Made by a program: the position numbers and the translations under genes
In this document: positions 25,065-34,734 of the stretch, piece by piece
Layout of the letters: each line of letters opens with the position of its first letter
Numbering within the stretch: the stretch's first letter is position 1
Source of the DNA: Dyadobacter luteus
Lineage (GTDB): Bacteria; Bacteroidota; Bacteroidia; Cytophagales; Spirosomataceae
Assembly: GCF_003383615.1 (NCBI RefSeq)
Contig: NZ_QNUL01000005.1
Location: 248,001-312,000 of the forward strand
Direction of reading: 5' to 3'
DNA length: 64,000 bases
Notes under the pieces: model-generated
The model's database searches: none
Seen by the model: the letters and a program-made list of their open reading frames with translations, nothing else
What the model was told of the DNA's origin: nothing

Positions 25065-28000
25065 ATGAACAGGATTCTCAAAGCGTATCTAAAACGTCTT
25101 ACAAACCTCAGTACACGAAACAAATCTCTTTTATTGCCCCGATTGCCTTCGGAGCAGTTCCTTGATATCTCTGAGCTGGATTTTCTCCTGGGAAAGCCAG
25201 CTTTGGATGTTGTGGTACAGATGATTCAGGGAGCAAAGCGTATTCCTTTATGCGACGTTCAGGATCCTCGCATGGAGCGTGTGAACGAAGTAAGTAAAAA
25301 GCTCCGGAAGATTTCGAGAACCAATGCGTTTATTCTTGAAGAACGAGGTTCTCAGGATCTTTACCTTGGATACCCGTTTGTAAAAGGTAAGCTGAGCGAC
25401 GGAACTCCTATTCATGCACCTTTGCTATTCTTTCCTGTAACTCTCAAAACAGATCGGGAGGAGTGGTGTATTTTCAAAAGAGAGGAAGCAGAAGTTATAC
25501 TTAACCGCAGCTTTGCGCTTGCTTATGCACATTTCAACGAGGTAGTACTCACAGATGAAGTACTGGAGAAATCGTTCGAAGATTTTTCATCGGATTTTCT
25601 TGAATTTCGTACTCAACTTTATGAATGGCTAAAGCAAACGCCTTTCAGGATTAATTTCAATCCGGATCTTTTTACCGATAAGTTAATACCATTTGATGCA
25701 AAAAAGGGAGCTGAATTGCAGCAATCTGAGTTGAATGGAGAAATTAAGCTTTTTGCTGAAGCAGTACTCGGTATTTTTCCGCAGTCGGGTTCTTATCTGG
25801 TTCCTGACTATGAACGGTTGCTGGCGTTGAGAGCTGACGCAGAAATCCCTCTGTTATCGGCTGACAATGCTGATTACTTCCAACCCGAGAGAATAAGGGA
25901 AGAGGGTATCTTCACTCCGTTCGATCTGGATTCATCTCAGGAAAAGATTATTTTATCCGTTAAGGCTGGCAATTCTGTTGTCGTACAGGGTCCTCCGGGA
26001 AGTGGAAAATCTCAGCTCATTTGTAATCTGATGGCTGATTTCGCAGCAAGGGGTAAGCGTGTTTTACTCGTATGCCAGAAGCGGGCAGCACTGGATGTCG
26101 TCTACAAACGGCTTTCTGATATTGGAATGGGCAAGTTTACTGCTCTGATCCACGACTTTAAGAATGATCGTCCACAGTTGTATCAACAGATTTCTGAACA
26201 GATAGCGCAGGTCGATGCGTATAGACAACAAAATTATAGTCTTGATGCCGTATTTCCAGAAAGACAGTTCGACAGGGAGAGTCGGCAGATAGATAAGATC
26301 CTCGCGGATCTGGATTCATTTCGGGAGGCACTGTTTGACGAGAAGGAGTGCGGTGTATCTGTGAAGGAGCTTTATCTTACAACTGACCCTTCTCAACCGC
26401 ATGTTGATCTGCTGGAATTTTATAAACTCTTCCGTCAGGATTCTGTCGAAGATTATAAAAGGAAACTGAGATCTTTTACCAGGTATCATCAGCGAATCGG
26501 CAAAGATCATATATGGTATGATCGGAAGAGTTTCGCGGGGTTTGGATCTATAGAATTACAAACAATTACCAAAATGCTTTCCGACTGGCCGGAAGCCTTC
26601 CACCGTCAGACAACTGCTTTTGAGCAAATTACACACGAGTCGTTCAATTTAAGATTTATTGCTGACCGAAATGAAATAGTTGAAAGGTTGCATGATATCA
26701 GAAATCTGATTGATAGTGAAGTAGCATACGGCCTTTTTAAATCGTATCTGCAGTCAGATTTGAATGCATTTGCACGCCTTTCTTTTATCCGTCAGGTAAC
26801 GGATTCTCTGGAAGGGTTTATCCAGGATGAGGGTATTGAGATGTCTTTGCGGAAAGATCAACTCGATACGTTCAGAATGGAAATCAGAAAGGTAATTGAA
26901 GCAAAAAAATCTTCTGTAACCGGCTTGTGGTGGAGTTTTTTCGGAAAACAAAAAGAGTGGATTCAGGAAGTTACAACCTTAAATGGACTGTCTGTTTCTG
27001 TTGAAGATTTGGTGAAGCTGGATGTGAAAATACAGAATCGAATCCAGGTTGAGGGGTGGTTAGTCAGAGATGAAGTTCAGTTGAATGATCAATATTTCAA
27101 TCCTGTTGATAGAAGAGAAAATGATTTTCTAAACTTTTTTCAACAAGCTGAAGCCGCTGCAGATGCTGCCGGAAGAGCCAGTTATCAGAATTGGGCACCA
27201 ATACTTTTTGCCATGACAGTCTCCTGTGATGTTTGGGGAAATTATGCTGAAAAGTTAGATAGGTTGATCCACTGGTTCAAAACCTGGAATAAGATGGAAA
27301 CAGCGATGCAGGTGTATCTCCTGAATACCCAAATCGAAAACCTATATACTGAGCCTGAAAGTTATGGAAACAGGTTATCTGAATCATTAGCATCGGATTT
27401 TGATTTGCTGGTAGATATGGACACGCTGTGGGCTGAAATGACCCTAGCGGAGCAGCAGGTAAGTCAGTTGCTACTATCAGAATCTGCGAAGAAGGGGATA
27501 GTTATGACGGACGAAATTGTTTCTTATTTTGAAAACAGTTTGGGTTTATCCTGGATTGGCCATATAGAAACCAAATATCCGCAGCTCAGGGCGGTATCAT
27601 CCCTCAGAATGTCAGAGTGGGAGGAGCAGATTCAACAAAGTATTATTGGTAAACAGGAATTAAGTAGTCAGATTACCGCCATCAGGTTAAGAGAATATAC
27701 TTATCAGGGAATTGAGAAAAACAGGTTGGGGAATAGGGTAACCTATCGCGAGCTGGCGCATCAGGTTACAAAAAAGAGAAAGATCTGGCCAATACGGAGA
27801 TTAATAGAACAGCATAGGGATGAGATTTTTTCTTTGGTTCCCTGCTGGATGGCTTCTCCTGAAAGCGTTTCTGCCATCTTCCCGTTAGAAAATAAATTAT
27901 TTGACCTGGTCATTTTCGATGAAGCTTCTCAATGTTATGCTGAATATGGATTGCCGGCTGCATTCAGGGGCAAACAGATCGTAATTGCCGGAGATAGTAA

Positions 28001-29015
28001 ACAACTTTCTCCAAGTGATTTATACAAAGTCAGATACGAAGAAAAAGGTGAAGAGGAAGAGTATGAGCCTGCTACGGAAGTGGAGTCGTTACTCGATCTG
28101 GGCGCTCAGTCCTTGGAGCAGTATCAGCTTTCAGGACATTATCGGAGCCTTTCACTTGATCTGATTGATTTCTCAAACCATCATTTCTATAAAAATAGTC
28201 TGCGTCTGCTTCCCGACTTTGAGAATTTGAAAAAAGCGGAGCCTGGTATCAGATATGAAAAAGTGGAAGGTGTTTGGAAAAATAATGCAAATCTGGTTGA
28301 AGCGGATAGGGTGGTAGAATTGCTGCTTGAACTTGCCGGGAAACAGAAAACTATTGGCGTGGTTACATTTAATTTTTTTCAGCAACAAGCTATTCAGGAG
28401 GCGGTGGAAAGGGCAGGTGTCACAATTGATAGTCTGTTTGTGAAAAATATTGAGAATGTTCAGGGAGATGAACGGGATATCATCATCTTTTCTATGGGAT
28501 ATGCGCCGGATGAGAAAGGAAAACTGAGTATGCAGTTTGGTTCTCTTAATATGCAGGGAGGAGAAAATCGATTGAATGTAGCAGTAACCAGAGCCAGAGA
28601 AAAAGTTTATTTCGTTACCAGTGTATTGCCATCTCAACTCAATACTGATGCTGCCGCACATGCAGGACCAGGGCTTCTGAAATCTTATATGCAATATGCT
28701 ATGGAAGTGTCGGAAGGGAGTTATAAACCGTCGCCGTATGCTACAGATGGTATCCGGTCAGAATGGCTGCTGAAGAGTAAATTGTTAAAAATGAATTCTT
28801 CTTTCGTTAGAGAATTACCTTTTGCCGACATCACGGTAAAAGAAGAAGAGGCATACAAGGGATTGGTTCTGACGGACGATGAGTTGTATCACCGTTCTGA
28901 ATCGTCAAAGGAACCTCACGCTTATCTGCCTCTTCTGTTAAGAAAAAAACACTGGCCTTTCAAACGGGTCTACAGCCGCGATTACTGGGCCAAAAATCCT
29001 GACCAGATTTTATAG
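25065..29015 (+). CDS. Large superfamily 1 helicase (DUF4011/AAA_11-AAA_12 type) with degenerate C-terminal nuclease-like domain
   Basis: The 1316-residue protein has an N-terminal DUF4011-like region (1-290), Walker A GPPGSGKS near 309-316, and a long coiled insert (about 400-900). It then has Walker B DEASQ at Asp952 and the later SF1 motifs (HYRS, QGDERDIIIFS, NRLNVAVTRARE). The last 70 residues follow the outline of the Vsr-like nuclease that ends related helicases: ADITV near Asp1255, then DDELYH, then VYSRDYWAKNP. The usual catalytic Glu-x-Asp strand reads LTD, however, so nuclease activity is probably lost. The function is unknown; relatives occur in anti-phage systems. I chose ATG 25065 over GTG 25059. 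It is probably co-transcribed with terC, and its 3' end overlaps the convergent DUF1080 gene by six bases. Confidence 0.82.
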   Translation: MNRILKAYLKRLTNLSTRNKSLLLPRLPSEQFLDISELDFLLGKPALDVVVQMIQGAKRIPLCDVQDPRMERVNEVSKKLRKISRTNAFILEERGSQDLYLGYPFVKGKLSDGTPIHAPLLFFPVTLKTDREEWCIFKREEAEVILNRSFALAYAHFNEVVLTDEVLEKSFEDFSSDFLEFRTQLYEWLKQTPFRINFNPDLFTDKLIPFDAKKGAELQQSELNGEIKLFAEAVLGIFPQSGSYLVPDYERLLALRADAEIPLLSADNADYFQPERIREEGIFTPFDLDSSQEKIILSVKAGNSVVVQGPPGSGKSQLICNLMADFAARGKRVLLVCQKRAALDVVYKRLSDIGMGKFTALIHDFKNDRPQLYQQISEQIAQVDAYRQQNYSLDAVFPERQFDRESRQIDKILADLDSFREALFDEKECGVSVKELYLTTDPSQPHVDLLEFYKLFRQDSVEDYKRKLRSFTRYHQRIGKDHIWYDRKSFAGFGSIELQTITKMLSDWPEAFHRQTTAFEQITHESFNLRFIADRNEIVERLHDIRNLIDSEVAYGLFKSYLQSDLNAFARLSFIRQVTDSLEGFIQDEGIEMSLRKDQLDTFRMEIRKVIEAKKSSVTGLWWSFFGKQKEWIQEVTTLNGLSVSVEDLVKLDVKIQNRIQVEGWLVRDEVQLNDQYFNPVDRRENDFLNFFQQAEAAADAAGRASYQNWAPILFAMTVSCDVWGNYAEKLDRLIHWFKTWNKMETAMQVYLLNTQIENLYTEPESYGNRLSESLASDFDLLVDMDTLWAEMTLAEQQVSQLLLSESAKKGIVMTDEIVSYFENSLGLSWIGHIETKYPQLRAVSSLRMSEWEEQIQQSIIGKQELSSQITAIRLREYTYQGIEKNRLGNRVTYRELAHQVTKKRKIWPIRRLIEQHRDEIFSLVPCWMASPESVSAIFPLENKLFDLVIFDEASQCYAEYGLPAAFRGKQIVIAGDSKQLSPSDLYKVRYEEKGEEEEYEPATEVESLLDLGAQSLEQYQLSGHYRSLSLDLIDFSNHHFYKNSLRLLPDFENLKKAEPGIRYEKVEGVWKNNANLVEADRVVELLLELAGKQKTIGVVTFNFFQQQAIQEAVERAGVTIDSLFVKNIENVQGDERDIIIFSMGYAPDEKGKLSMQFGSLNMQGGENRLNVAVTRAREKVYFVTSVLPSQLNTDAAAHAGPGLLKSYMQYAMEVSEGSYKPSPYATDGIRSEWLLKSKLLKMNSSFVRELPFADITVKEEEAYKGLVLTDDELYHRSESSKEPHAYLPLLLRKKHWPFKRVYSRDYWAKNPDQIL

Positions 29016-29720
29016 TTCTTTAATTCTGATATTGCGGTAAGAAACCTTATCGCCGTGATCTTGTAATGCAATTTTACCTTTTTGGAAAGCACCGAAACCA
29101 TCCCAGGTTTTGAACTTGCTGTTAGCAACCAGCTCATCCCATGCAGCTCCCTGCGTAGGAAATTCAACTACTTTTTTGCCATTCAGCCAGCTTTCGCCTT
29201 TGCCGCCTTTGATGATTACCTTCGCTTTGTTCCACTCTCCTGCAGGTTTTACAACCGAGAAGTCGTTTGGAGGAAGGATGTCGTACAAAGATCCCGATTT
29301 GTGGTTTCCTGCTTTTCCGGCTTTTGCATCAGGATGTTTTTCATCATCAAGAACCTGAATTTCAGGGCCAGTTGAATAAGGGCAGCAGTACTTCTTGTCT
29401 TCAATTACGTGATAGATAATTCCGCTGTTTCCTTTTTCAGAGATTTTCCATTCCAGTTCAAGCTCGAAATCACCGTATTCCTTATCGGTAACAAGGTCTT
29501 TTCCGCCTTTCTCAGCAAGAACCATTGCACCGTCTTCAATTTTCCATTGAGGAAGTACCTTGTCCTGCTGCCAGCTATGCCATCCGTTAAAGCTTTTGCC
29601 ATCAAAGAGGGTCACCCATTTCCCTTTTTTCTGAGCCTGTACTTCTGTGTTGCCTACTGAAATTGCGAACAACGCAATAAGGGCAGCCTTACCGATTGTC
29701 TGCCATTTTGTAAAATTCAT
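29010..29720 (-). CDS. DUF1080 family secreted protein (3-keto-disaccharide hydrolase-like)
   Basis: The 236-residue protein has a signal peptide (to about residue 29) and a single concanavalin-like DUF1080 domain. WVTLFDGKSFNGWHSW is at its start and SYRNIRIKEL at the C-terminus, both typical of this family. Some members hydrolyse 3-keto-glycosides. The surface or periplasmic substrate here is unknown, and no sugar dehydrogenase gene is adjacent. Its end overlaps the helicase gene by six bases, tail to tail. Confidence 0.87.
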   Translation of the reverse strand: MNFTKWQTIGKAALIALFAISVGNTEVQAQKKGKWVTLFDGKSFNGWHSWQQDKVLPQWKIEDGAMVLAEKGGKDLVTDKEYGDFELELEWKISEKGNSGIIYHVIEDKKYCCPYSTGPEIQVLDDEKHPDAKAGKAGNHKSGSLYDILPPNDFSVVKPAGEWNKAKVIIKGGKGESWLNGKKVVEFPTQGAAWDELVANSKFKTWDGFGAFQKGKIALQDHGDKVSYRNIRIKEL

Positions 29721-29846
29721 AAGTCTTTTGTTAAAAGTTTAGAGCACAATATTAATTACTTTTATGCATCAAACTACTTATTTTTGATAAAAGTGAAGTT
29801 TTATCCTGAGTTATCACTGTAAAGTTCAAACCTGATTAGATTAGCA

Positions 29847-30236
29847 ATGGCATCAATATTCTCAAAGATCGTGAGTGGCGAAATTCCAAGTTTTAAAGTA
29901 GCGGAAACGGAAGAGTTTCTCGCTTTTCTGGATGCATTTCCTATCACCAAAGGGCATGTGCTGGTCATTCCTAAGGTAGAGGTCGATTATATATTCGATC
30001 TGGATGAGAGTTTATACATAAGGCTTTTACTTTTTGCAAGAAGTATTGTTCCTGCTTTGGAAAAGACAGTTCCTTGTAAGCGGGTAGGAGTGAGTGTAAT
30101 CGGTTTGGAAGTACCGCATGCACATGTTCACCTGCTACCTCTGAATAGTATGGCAGATGCTGATTTTACAAAAAAAATAGAAATTACTCAGGAAGAACTT
30201 GCGGAGCTTGCCGAAAAAATCCGGAGTAACATGTAA
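29847..30236 (+). CDS. HIT-family nucleotide hydrolase
   Basis: The 129-residue protein is a histidine-triad (HinT-like) enzyme, which hydrolyses AMP-linked substrates such as phosphoramidates. The triad His91-x-His93-x-His95 (PHAHVHLLPL) and the N-terminal FSKIVSGEIPSFKV are typical. ATG 29847 gives the standard start. It sits alone at the boundary of the polysaccharide locus, converging on the first Wzi-like gene with four bases between stops. Confidence 0.93.
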   Translation: MASIFSKIVSGEIPSFKVAETEEFLAFLDAFPITKGHVLVIPKVEVDYIFDLDESLYIRLLLFARSIVPALEKTVPCKRVGVSVIGLEVPHAHVHLLPLNSMADADFTKKIEITQEELAELAEKIRSNM

Positions 30237-30240
30237 TCAA

Positions 30241-31719
30241 TTAGAAGGAAAAATCTTTTCTGAGTCCCAATGAAAATCCGTATGTGGTAGGATAGAGTTT
30301 ACCTATATCAGCAGCCAAGGATCCTTTCAGGGTTGCTCCTCCAAGAAAATTCAGGTGTGACTGAAATGCGAGGAGGCCGGAGAATTGGTTGGCATGTGGG
30401 TAGATAGGCGCATCATAGGTACCCGAGTTACTGGAATAAGATAATTTGCTTATCCATCCAATTTTTTGAAAAAGAGTTCCTTGAAGTCCCAGGTGAAAAA
30501 CAGCAACACGATTGTTACTTGTCATAAAATCAGCGTATTGGGGATAATTCCATACGGTATCTGAGGTGGGAGGAATAAAAGGAGTTCCTATGGTTCTTCC
30601 GTAATAGGACCACCCATCTCTAACCTGACCGTTGTTAAAGTAATCGTCCTTTCCTCTTGCCCAACTAGGTTGACCCCAATCCGCTGTATCTCCACCCTGG
30701 TCTTTTGTATACAAGAATTCCAAAACCATGGAGGTGATTTCAAAATTGCCTCCGTATGAATTTTTAAACTTCATACGAAAGCCATTCAGCCCATCCTCTA
30801 TGTTAGCTAACCAGAATAATGATCCATCCTCATAAAGGCTTTGGCGGTAAAAAAGTATACTTGTGGAATAGGTTTCAATTTCCATCCCCAAATCGATAGA
30901 ACCCAAGTGATTTCCAACTCTACCCGTTGCGTCATTAATACCTGGATTTTTACTGTGTGCTTTTCCGGTAATAACGTTGATATAGTTAGAAAAACCCCGT
31001 GGCATCACACCTTCTTCTGTATTATGCTCTGATTTACCTCCCCATTGAACCTGATGGTTAAAGCCTCCGTAAAGTTTAACCCGCGATGAAACTTTCCCAA
31101 GACGAATATATAATTGCTTTTGATGCAGTTTTAGCTCACTGGTTACTGGTCGGGAATTTTCAAAAAAACCATCGGAGTAGAAGCCATTGAAGGAAATCCA
31201 TCCCTTTGTAAACGGTACATTGACAAAGCCCATGGTACCAATGGAAATTTTGGGAATAGGCAGAGCATTCTGAGACCAGGAATAGGATCCGGAGCTTATT
31301 GTAGAATCTGCCAGTCCTATTACTTGCTTTTTTCTACCAACAAATAGCTCCCAATTTTTAAATCGAAGCGTTCCGTAGGCCTGTGGTAAAAGAAGTTTAT
31401 TATTGTCTTTGTTGAAATTTGAAACTAACTCGACGCCCGCTCCAATTCGTAGTGTTCCACTGCTATTAATGCGGCCTATCTTTTCAAGTTGCCCGCGTAA
31501 GGATCCTGTGGGTGATGTTTTCGGTACAATTCCATATTGGTTTGCCTGAAGCCAGAATGGGGTATTAGAGGCAGAAGCTCCGTAAGCGGATACTTCTATA
31601 TAGTTGGTTGTAGAATCTCTTACTTCGTTCAGTAATTCTGATTGCGAATAGCTGATTAAAGGAAAGGTGTAAATGATAACGAATAAGAATTTTAGAGATT
31701 TCAATCTGTAAAGGATCAT
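30241..31719 (-). CDS. Capsule assembly Wzi-family outer-membrane protein (paralogue 1)
   Basis: The 492-residue exported protein is a predicted beta-barrel of the Wzi family, which in E. coli binds capsule at the outer membrane. It has a signal peptide (to about residue 25) and alternating aromatic/polar strands. It shares blocks with the next two genes: YGGFNHQVQWGGKSEH, RVGNHLGSIDLGMEIE, YRQSLYEDGSLF, DGLNGFRMK, YTKDQGG and YYGRTIGTPF. It is the last of three tandem copies read from the sugar transferase. A role in attaching or exporting the polysaccharide made by this locus is inferred. Confidence 0.82.
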   Translation of the reverse strand: MILYRLKSLKFLFVIIYTFPLISYSQSELLNEVRDSTTNYIEVSAYGASASNTPFWLQANQYGIVPKTSPTGSLRGQLEKIGRINSSGTLRIGAGVELVSNFNKDNNKLLLPQAYGTLRFKNWELFVGRKKQVIGLADSTISSGSYSWSQNALPIPKISIGTMGFVNVPFTKGWISFNGFYSDGFFENSRPVTSELKLHQKQLYIRLGKVSSRVKLYGGFNHQVQWGGKSEHNTEEGVMPRGFSNYINVITGKAHSKNPGINDATGRVGNHLGSIDLGMEIETYSTSILFYRQSLYEDGSLFWLANIEDGLNGFRMKFKNSYGGNFEITSMVLEFLYTKDQGGDTADWGQPSWARGKDDYFNNGQVRDGWSYYGRTIGTPFIPPTSDTVWNYPQYADFMTSNNRVAVFHLGLQGTLFQKIGWISKLSYSSNSGTYDAPIYPHANQFSGLLAFQSHLNFLGGATLKGSLAADIGKLYPTTYGFSLGLRKDFSF

Positions 31720-31808
31720 ATAATGTGTGGTCAGGCTCGAAAATTACTATAAAAAATTAAATTAATGTAATCCAGAGATTTTTTTGTTATTCTAACAGAC
31801 ATCTGGAA

Positions 31809-33233
31809 TTAATTTAAAAACCCAGTTTTTTTTACGCCGAGCATGATACTGTTTGAATTCCTGTAGAGTTGTCCGATATCTGAAGCGGCAGTTAGCTGAA
31901 TGGCTAGTCCCCGCCTGCCGTTGAGGTTATGTTCTCCATTTATGATAAAAGAAAATTGGTTCTTACCGTAGGGTAAGGGGTTTACATATGTTCCAAAGTT
32001 ACGTGAATAAGTACATCGAAACAACAAATTTGAGTTTAACCACGCCGCAGTTGCCCCCAGATTAAATGCCATTATACGATTGTTATGAGTGAACTCGGTC
32101 GATCGTACGTCCTGCCTATCGTCTGTAGCGTTAGCAATCAGAGGAGTTCCCATATTTCTTCCGTAGTAAGACCAACCGTTTCTATAGATAAAGTGATTGT
32201 AATAATTGGCTGTTTCATAAATTCCTAGTCCCGACATTGGATTGTTATTCCGTTGGTTTTTTGTATAAACCATTTCCAATAAAAAAGAATTGAATACAAA
32301 ATATGGCTCGGTTATCCGTTTGGTTCGTTTGATGCTCAATCCATTAAGGCCATCCTGAAAATTGACTACTTTGAAAAGTGAGCCTGTATCATAAACGTTC
32401 TGTCTGTAGACGAAGTATGTCCAGTTTTCTTGCTTCCATTTTAATGCCAGATCTATTGTGCCAAAATGATTACCGAGTCTCATATGGTTATACTGTGTTC
32501 CGGTTACAGTGTGCCAATAGGCTTTTGAATTCGATATTTCCTGTATGGGATAAATTTCACTTTCTCCTCCCCATACAGCCTGATGATTCATTCCAGCATA
32601 ACCGTTCAGCTTCATTTGTTCGTTCCCCAGTCTGAAATAAACGGATTTTTGATGGAAATAGGTATTAGGAATATGACGAGCTGCTCCATAATTGATATCA
32701 GAGCTGTTAAGCAGGCCATCGGAATAGGAGGCCTTTACAGAAAGAAATCCTCCGGTAAAATTCAGAGGATAGAATTCGGGAATGGCAATCTGGATTACCG
32801 GGATCGGACGCGCATTCCCCGATATACTGAGAGAACCGGATGTAAGAACTGTATCCACAATACCCGTGATGGATTTTTTTTGTCCTGCCAAAACTTCAAC
32901 GGGGCCTAACTTCGCTGCCATGTAGGCATCAGACAGAAATATGTCTCCCTGTTTGCCATAAGACGCAACGGCTTCAATCCCAGCCGCCCATTGAATAATG
33001 CGAGGATTACCAGGATGGTAACGTTTATTGATCGCAAATTTAGCGAGTGCGAAATTACCCGAGGTTGATACAGTACCGTATTGATTAGAATGTAACCAAA
33101 ATGATGATCTTTGGGAAGTGCTTCCAGCTCCATAAATAGCAGCACTATAAAGTACAGTTGAATCTTGTGCTTCGACTCCCTGAAGCAAAGAAAGGATTAA
33201 AATTAAAGTAAAAATATGCCTAATAACCAACAC
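31809..33233 (-). CDS. Capsule assembly Wzi-family outer-membrane protein (paralogue 2)
   Basis: This 474-residue paralogue has a signal peptide ending near VEAQD and the same barrel blocks: YAGMNHQAVWGGESEI, RLGNHFGTIDLALKW, VYDTGSLFKV, DGLNGLSIK, YTKNQRNN and YYGRNMGTPL. Compared with its two neighbours, EDGS in the fourth block is DTGS and the YTKNQGG Gly pair is lost. It is separated by about 90 bases from paralogue 1 and about 40 from paralogue 3, so all three are probably one transcript. Confidence 0.82.
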   Translation of the reverse strand: MLVIRHIFTLILILSLLQGVEAQDSTVLYSAAIYGAGSTSQRSSFWLHSNQYGTVSTSGNFALAKFAINKRYHPGNPRIIQWAAGIEAVASYGKQGDIFLSDAYMAAKLGPVEVLAGQKKSITGIVDTVLTSGSLSISGNARPIPVIQIAIPEFYPLNFTGGFLSVKASYSDGLLNSSDINYGAARHIPNTYFHQKSVYFRLGNEQMKLNGYAGMNHQAVWGGESEIYPIQEISNSKAYWHTVTGTQYNHMRLGNHFGTIDLALKWKQENWTYFVYRQNVYDTGSLFKVVNFQDGLNGLSIKRTKRITEPYFVFNSFLLEMVYTKNQRNNNPMSGLGIYETANYYNHFIYRNGWSYYGRNMGTPLIANATDDRQDVRSTEFTHNNRIMAFNLGATAAWLNSNLLFRCTYSRNFGTYVNPLPYGKNQFSFIINGEHNLNGRRGLAIQLTAASDIGQLYRNSNSIMLGVKKTGFLN

Positions 33234-33274
33234 TCTAATACGAAGTTCACTGTTTTTTGTGCAAAGCTATGAGA

Positions 33275-34699
33275 TTATTGCTTGCTAAGAAAGCCATGCT
33301 TCAGCCAACCCACGCTAACCGCTGTACTTGATGGGTATATTTTGCCCTTATCGGCAGCTATATTCAGATACATAACACTTCCATTAAAAAATTCTATTGG
33401 TCTCTCCATGCGCAATAAAAATGAAAATTGATTTAGCGGCGGATCAAATGGAGTATTATATGTTCCGGAATTTTGGGTAAATGTTCCTTTAAAGGCAATT
33501 TTGTAATCACGCCATAGAATGTCCAAGCCAGTATGTAGTCCAACTATCCTGTTGTTAGTTGTAAATGAAGAAGGATCTTTTGGGAGATTGTCTCGGAGTA
33601 GTGACTGTGCAGACAATAAGGGGTTTCCTAAAGATCGCCCACGGTATGACCACCCTTGTCTATATACATAGTGATTGTAGTAATTATCATTACCGAATAT
33701 ACCTCCGTGGAAATCGAATATTTCTCCACCCTGGTTTTTTGTATAGATGAACTCTAGCAAAGCCGTATTTACTCTCAGGGATTTATCAGATATGCGATTA
33801 TTTCTTTTGAACCTGATTCCATTTAATCCGTCAGTCACGTTAGATAGTTGCGCCAGTGAGCCGTCTTCATAAATACTTTGCCGATATAACAAAAATGATC
33901 CGGTATTGATTCTCATTTCGACCGCAAGGTCTATTGTGCCGAAATGATTTCCAACTCTGCTTCGAGCCCAGGGTTTTCCAAAAATTACATAATTGTAAGC
34001 TGTCATCCTTTTTAACCCCCCTGAAAATATTTGATCCTCACCGCCCCACATAGCTTGATGGTTAAAGCCGGCATATAAGCTTAATTTGGAATATATTCCA
34101 CCGATTCGGGCATACAGTGTTTTTTGATGTAAATAAACATCTGGTATGTAGGAAATATTGCCATATTGAACATTTGCACCTCCAAGAATTGCATCAGAGT
34201 AGGAGAACTTAAAGGCTAGGAAATCACTTCCTGGAATGATATTGAAAAATTTGGGAGTTGAAAGTTGTATTTTTGGATATGGTCGGAAATCGCTTCCCAT
34301 ACCTACTGAACCAGAGGTTAGAAGACTGTCTGCTAGTCCGGTAAATTCTTTGCGCTGGCCAATTATAAGTTCTATAGGTCCCGCTTTTCCTGCAATATAG
34401 AAGTCAGAAAAGAAGGCTTCATTAATCTTTCCAACTGATGTAACTGCCTCTACTCCTGCAGACCATTGGAAGAAACGTGGGTTATGTACATGGTAATTTT
34501 TGTGAAGTGAGAATTGTCCCAACGCAAAGGAACCTTGCAAAGGTATATTACCATTAGTATTAGAATGGAGCCAAAACGGGAGGTTTCCGTGAGGTATAGC
34601 CCCCTGCAGATTTACGTTGTATGTTATAGTAGAGTCCTGGCCGAATGCTACTGTTGCATGCAACCAGCAAAAAAATATAACTAAGGGGATACCTTTCAT
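33275..34699 (-). CDS. Capsule assembly Wzi-family outer-membrane protein (paralogue 3)
   Basis: This 474-residue paralogue has a signal peptide (to about residue 20) and the shared blocks YAGFNHQAMWGGEDQI, RVGNHFGTIDLAVEM, YRQSIYEDGSLAQL, DGLNGIRFK, YTKNQGGE and YRGRSLGNPL. It follows the sugar transferase by 35 bases. It keeps the EDGS and QGG forms seen in paralogue 1. Three divergent copies in a row suggest either different polysaccharide forms or a hetero-complex; this is inference. Confidence 0.82.
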   Translation of the reverse strand: MKGIPLVIFFCWLHATVAFGQDSTITYNVNLQGAIPHGNLPFWLHSNTNGNIPLQGSFALGQFSLHKNYHVHNPRFFQWSAGVEAVTSVGKINEAFFSDFYIAGKAGPIELIIGQRKEFTGLADSLLTSGSVGMGSDFRPYPKIQLSTPKFFNIIPGSDFLAFKFSYSDAILGGANVQYGNISYIPDVYLHQKTLYARIGGIYSKLSLYAGFNHQAMWGGEDQIFSGGLKRMTAYNYVIFGKPWARSRVGNHFGTIDLAVEMRINTGSFLLYRQSIYEDGSLAQLSNVTDGLNGIRFKRNNRISDKSLRVNTALLEFIYTKNQGGEIFDFHGGIFGNDNYYNHYVYRQGWSYRGRSLGNPLLSAQSLLRDNLPKDPSSFTTNNRIVGLHTGLDILWRDYKIAFKGTFTQNSGTYNTPFDPPLNQFSFLLRMERPIEFFNGSVMYLNIAADKGKIYPSSTAVSVGWLKHGFLSKQ

Positions 34700-34734
34700 T
34701 GGATGGGTGACAATCTTAGTAATTTTGTAAGATA

